Assembly: GCF_000255115.2 (NCBI RefSeq)
Contig: NC_018068.1
Location: forward strand, 1,955,977 to 2,019,976
Reading direction: 5' to 3'
Source of the DNA: Desulfosporosinus acidiphilus SJ4
GTDB lineage: Bacteria; Bacillota; Desulfitobacteriia; Desulfitobacteriales; Desulfitobacteriaceae
DNA length: 64,000 nucleotides
How positions within the stretch are numbered: position 1 is the stretch's first letter; each line of letters begins with the position of its first letter. The position numbers and the translations under genes were made by a program. A model generated the notes under the pieces. It saw only the letters and a list, made by a program, of their open reading frames with translations, was not told the origin of the DNA and searched no databases. Shown piece by piece: positions 62,282 through 64,000 of the stretch.

Positions 62282-62373
62282 TCAGCATTGGGATTATGCA
62301 CTCTCAACTCTATGCCAGCCAAAACTTGCAGCATGGAGAAAGGGTTGGTTCTAAGGATGAACTTTGGTGCTGA
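62282..62373 (+). ncRNA. Candidate structured leader RNA of kdpD
   Basis: TCAGCA (62282-62287) closes with TGCTGA (62368-62373). Inside, CTCTATGC (62307-62314) pairs with GCATGGAG (62331-62338, one U-G), and GGTTC pairs with GAAC in a third hairpin (62347-62362). A closed three-stem fold of 92 bases just before a regulator gene suggests a cis-acting RNA. It does not match the c-di-AMP (ydaO) or other riboswitch consensus that I know. Confidence 0.4.
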
Positions 62374-62398
62374 AGCCTTATGAGCAGGTGATTGAATA

Positions 62399-64000
62399 AT
62401 GAAGAACCAAGGAAAACTGACTGTGTTTCTGGGCGCTGTCGCTGGAGTAGGAAAGACCTATGCCATGCTGGAGGCAGCAAAAGAACGATTATCCGAAGGT
62501 ACGGATGTGGTCATTGGTTTTGTGGAAACCCATGGCAGCCTTGAAACAGAGACCGTACTAAAGGGGATTCCTTATATTTCCTCGAAAACTCAGGAATTTC
62601 TGGGTAAGTTAGTTCAAGAAATGGATTTAGAAGTTCTCTTAGAACGCCACCCCCAACTGGTTGTGGTCGATGAATTAGCCCATACCAATATCCCGGGATC
62701 TCGGCATAGGAAACGATACCAGGATGTTGAAGAGTTATTGGCCTCAGGAATTGATGTTTATACCACTTTAAATATTCAACACTTAGAAAGCCTTAATGAT
62801 GTTGTAGCCCAAATCACGGGTGTTACGGTAAGCGAAACTGTGCCCGATCGTATTCTGGAGATTGCTTCGCAAATTCAGATGGTGGATATTACCCCGGACG
62901 AGCTGATTCAAAGGCTCAAGGAGGGTAAAGTTAACGTCCCCGGAGTGGCTGCGGAAGCGATTGAGAAATTCTTTCGTCCAGGCAATATTAATGCCCTTCG
63001 GGAAATGTCTTTGCGTTATACGGCTAAGCGGGTAGACTGTCAGATGGAATCATATATGCGGAATCATGGGATTGCCGGCCCTTGGCCATCCGGAGAAAAA
63101 GTGATGGTTTGTGTCAGCGGCAATCCTTTTTCTACTAAACTTATCCGTACCGCGAAGAGAATGGCAGCGCGACAGAATGCTGAATGGCTGGCCGTGCATG
63201 TAGTACTTCCTGGAGAAATGCAAAAAAACGAAAACGAAAAGGACCTCATGGAAGAAAATCTGCGCATGGCTGAAAAATTGGGGGCGGAAATTGTTACTCC
63301 CCATGGAGATGACATCGTTGAAGAGCTTTTAACCTTAGCTCGTAAACGGAACGTTTCGCAAATCATCATCGGGAAACCGGAACGTGCTCGTTTTCAGGAA
63401 TTGTTTCATGGGTCAGTTGTCGATAAAGTCATCCGCAGAAGCCATGGCATCAGCGTCCATGTAATATCTGGGCGAAAAAATGCTGCAGACCGTAAGCGTG
63501 AAACGATTGCAGAAGATAATAATACTTCGTTAGGCCATCTTTCACGCCGTCAGAGGTATTCTGCAACACCGTATTTAATGTCTGTACTCATGATGTCCGC
63601 ATTGACCGTTGCTGTTTCGCCCATAGAGACATTTTTAGGGCCAGTCAATATTCCTATGCTCTATTTGCTGCCCGTTCTTCTCACCGCCGCGCGCTGGGGC
63701 AGGCTGCCGGCCTTAATTACAGCAGGGATGGGTGTTATTATCTTCGACTATTTCTTTGTGCCTCCTTTTTATACCTTGCATGTCGATGATTTTCGATATG
63801 TAATAAGTTTCGTTATCCTCATGATTGCGGGTATTGTCACCGGGACTCTCTCCGGTCGTTTAACGGACCAGATCAACTATTCACGTCAGCGTGAGCAGCA
63901 AGTATCGGCCTTGTATTCTCTGAGCAGGGATTTAACGGCAGTAGATAAGCTGGAGCGCATATTAGACAGTATTGCCCGCAAGATTGGTGAAACTCTTGAT
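62399..64000 (+). CDS. kdpD: Osmosensitive K+ channel histidine kinase KdpD, N-terminal part (runs off the window)
   Basis: The frame is open to the last base (534 codons). The N-terminal KdpD domain has a Walker A loop (LGAVAGVGKTYAM, 11-23), VVVDELAHTN and the IQHLES block. A universal-stress-like domain follows (about 235-365). Four hydrophobic segments span about 395-495, and the start of the GAF/linker region ends the window. KdpD senses potassium limitation or turgor and phosphorylates KdpE to turn on the KdpFABC pump. The kinase core and any kdpE or kdpFABC genes lie beyond the window. The ATG has a weak ribosome site (GAGCAGGTG). Confidence 0.95.
   Translation, partial: MKNQGKLTVFLGAVAGVGKTYAMLEAAKERLSEGTDVVIGFVETHGSLETETVLKGIPYISSKTQEFLGKLVQEMDLEVLLERHPQLVVVDELAHTNIPGSRHRKRYQDVEELLASGIDVYTTLNIQHLESLNDVVAQITGVTVSETVPDRILEIASQIQMVDITPDELIQRLKEGKVNVPGVAAEAIEKFFRPGNINALREMSLRYTAKRVDCQMESYMRNHGIAGPWPSGEKVMVCVSGNPFSTKLIRTAKRMAARQNAEWLAVHVVLPGEMQKNENEKDLMEENLRMAEKLGAEIVTPHGDDIVEELLTLARKRNVSQIIIGKPERARFQELFHGSVVDKVIRRSHGISVHVISGRKNAADRKRETIAEDNNTSLGHLSRRQRYSATPYLMSVLMMSALTVAVSPIETFLGPVNIPMLYLLPVLLTAARWGRLPALITAGMGVIIFDYFFVPPFYTLHVDDFRYVISFVILMIAGIVTGTLSGRLTDQINYSRQREQQVSALYSLSRDLTAVDKLERILDSIARKIGETLD

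Noticed and set aside
62282-62373. c-di-AMP (ydaO/yuaA) riboswitch ahead of kdpD
   Set aside because: The conserved blocks of that riboswitch are not seen; only an unassigned fold is claimed.
63050-63369. Two minus-strand frames inside kdpD
   Set aside because: Antisense shadows of the kdpD universal-stress-like domain.

Overview
The window looks like a chromosomal segment of an anaerobic, spore-forming Firmicute close to Desulfosporosinus/Desulfitobacterium (inference). The grounds are futalosine-pathway menaquinone genes, a siroheme-dependent heme pathway, CotF-like spore coat genes, low-GC Firmicute-style Shine-Dalgarno sites with many GTG/TTG starts, and a propionate/methylmalonyl-CoA module of the kind found in Peptococcaceae. 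No tRNA, rRNA, CRISPR array, transposase or phage gene was recognised.

Layout. 1-8.7 kb: the end of a sigma-54 activator, a terminator, a -24/-12 promoter, and an eight-gene operon (sucC, sucD, split methylmalonyl-CoA mutase, epimerase, acyl-CoA carboxylase CT, BC and BCCP) linking propionyl-CoA to succinate. 8.6-14 kb: a mirrored repeat pair, then acs-satP (acetate) on the minus strand, and a LysR regulator divergent from a YeiH-type exporter. 14-21 kb: a lysine riboswitch driving dapA, an M24 peptidase, a PC4/YdbC remnant, a lone MqnE paralogue, an FAD oxidoreductase and a ferritin-like protein. 21.4-28.8 kb: a Ter-type stress island (CitE-like lyase, TRSP phosphoribosyltransferase, StiP, HAD, TerC, three TerD). 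29-33 kb: a molybdopterin-binding protein divergent from an XdhC protein, then speD.

33.3-39.4 kb is a quinone and export cluster: HepS-like protein, UbiA/MqnP, MqnE, MqnC, TatC, TatA/B, polyprenyl diphosphate synthase. 39.6-51.7 kb is a tetrapyrrole and cytochrome block: ResB, CcsA, SirC, HemA, HemC, CobA-HemD, AhbC, HemB, a wrecked AhbD, an AhbA-AhbB fusion, HemL and a small diheme cytochrome. This arrangement joins siroheme-derived heme synthesis to cytochrome c maturation and menaquinone synthesis, i.e. the respiratory chain. 51.7-64 kb is mixed: a ClpP-fold protease-like protein, a second TatA, spore coat proteins, a YtpB terpene synthase facing a second prenyl diphosphate synthase, a flavodoxin-fold reductase, carbonic anhydrase, a PhoH-like ATPase, a papain-like protease, small proteins, a MazG-like protein, and the start of kdpD behind a possible structured leader.

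The most unusual items are a modular family of palindromic repeats (six copies), the decayed but still open ahbD between hemB and ahbAB, the Ter metabolite island without its ATP-grasp gene, a biotin carboxylase with an OadG-like tail, and several leaders with overlapping hairpins or tiny ORFs. All functional calls rest on motif recognition by eye; no database search was run.
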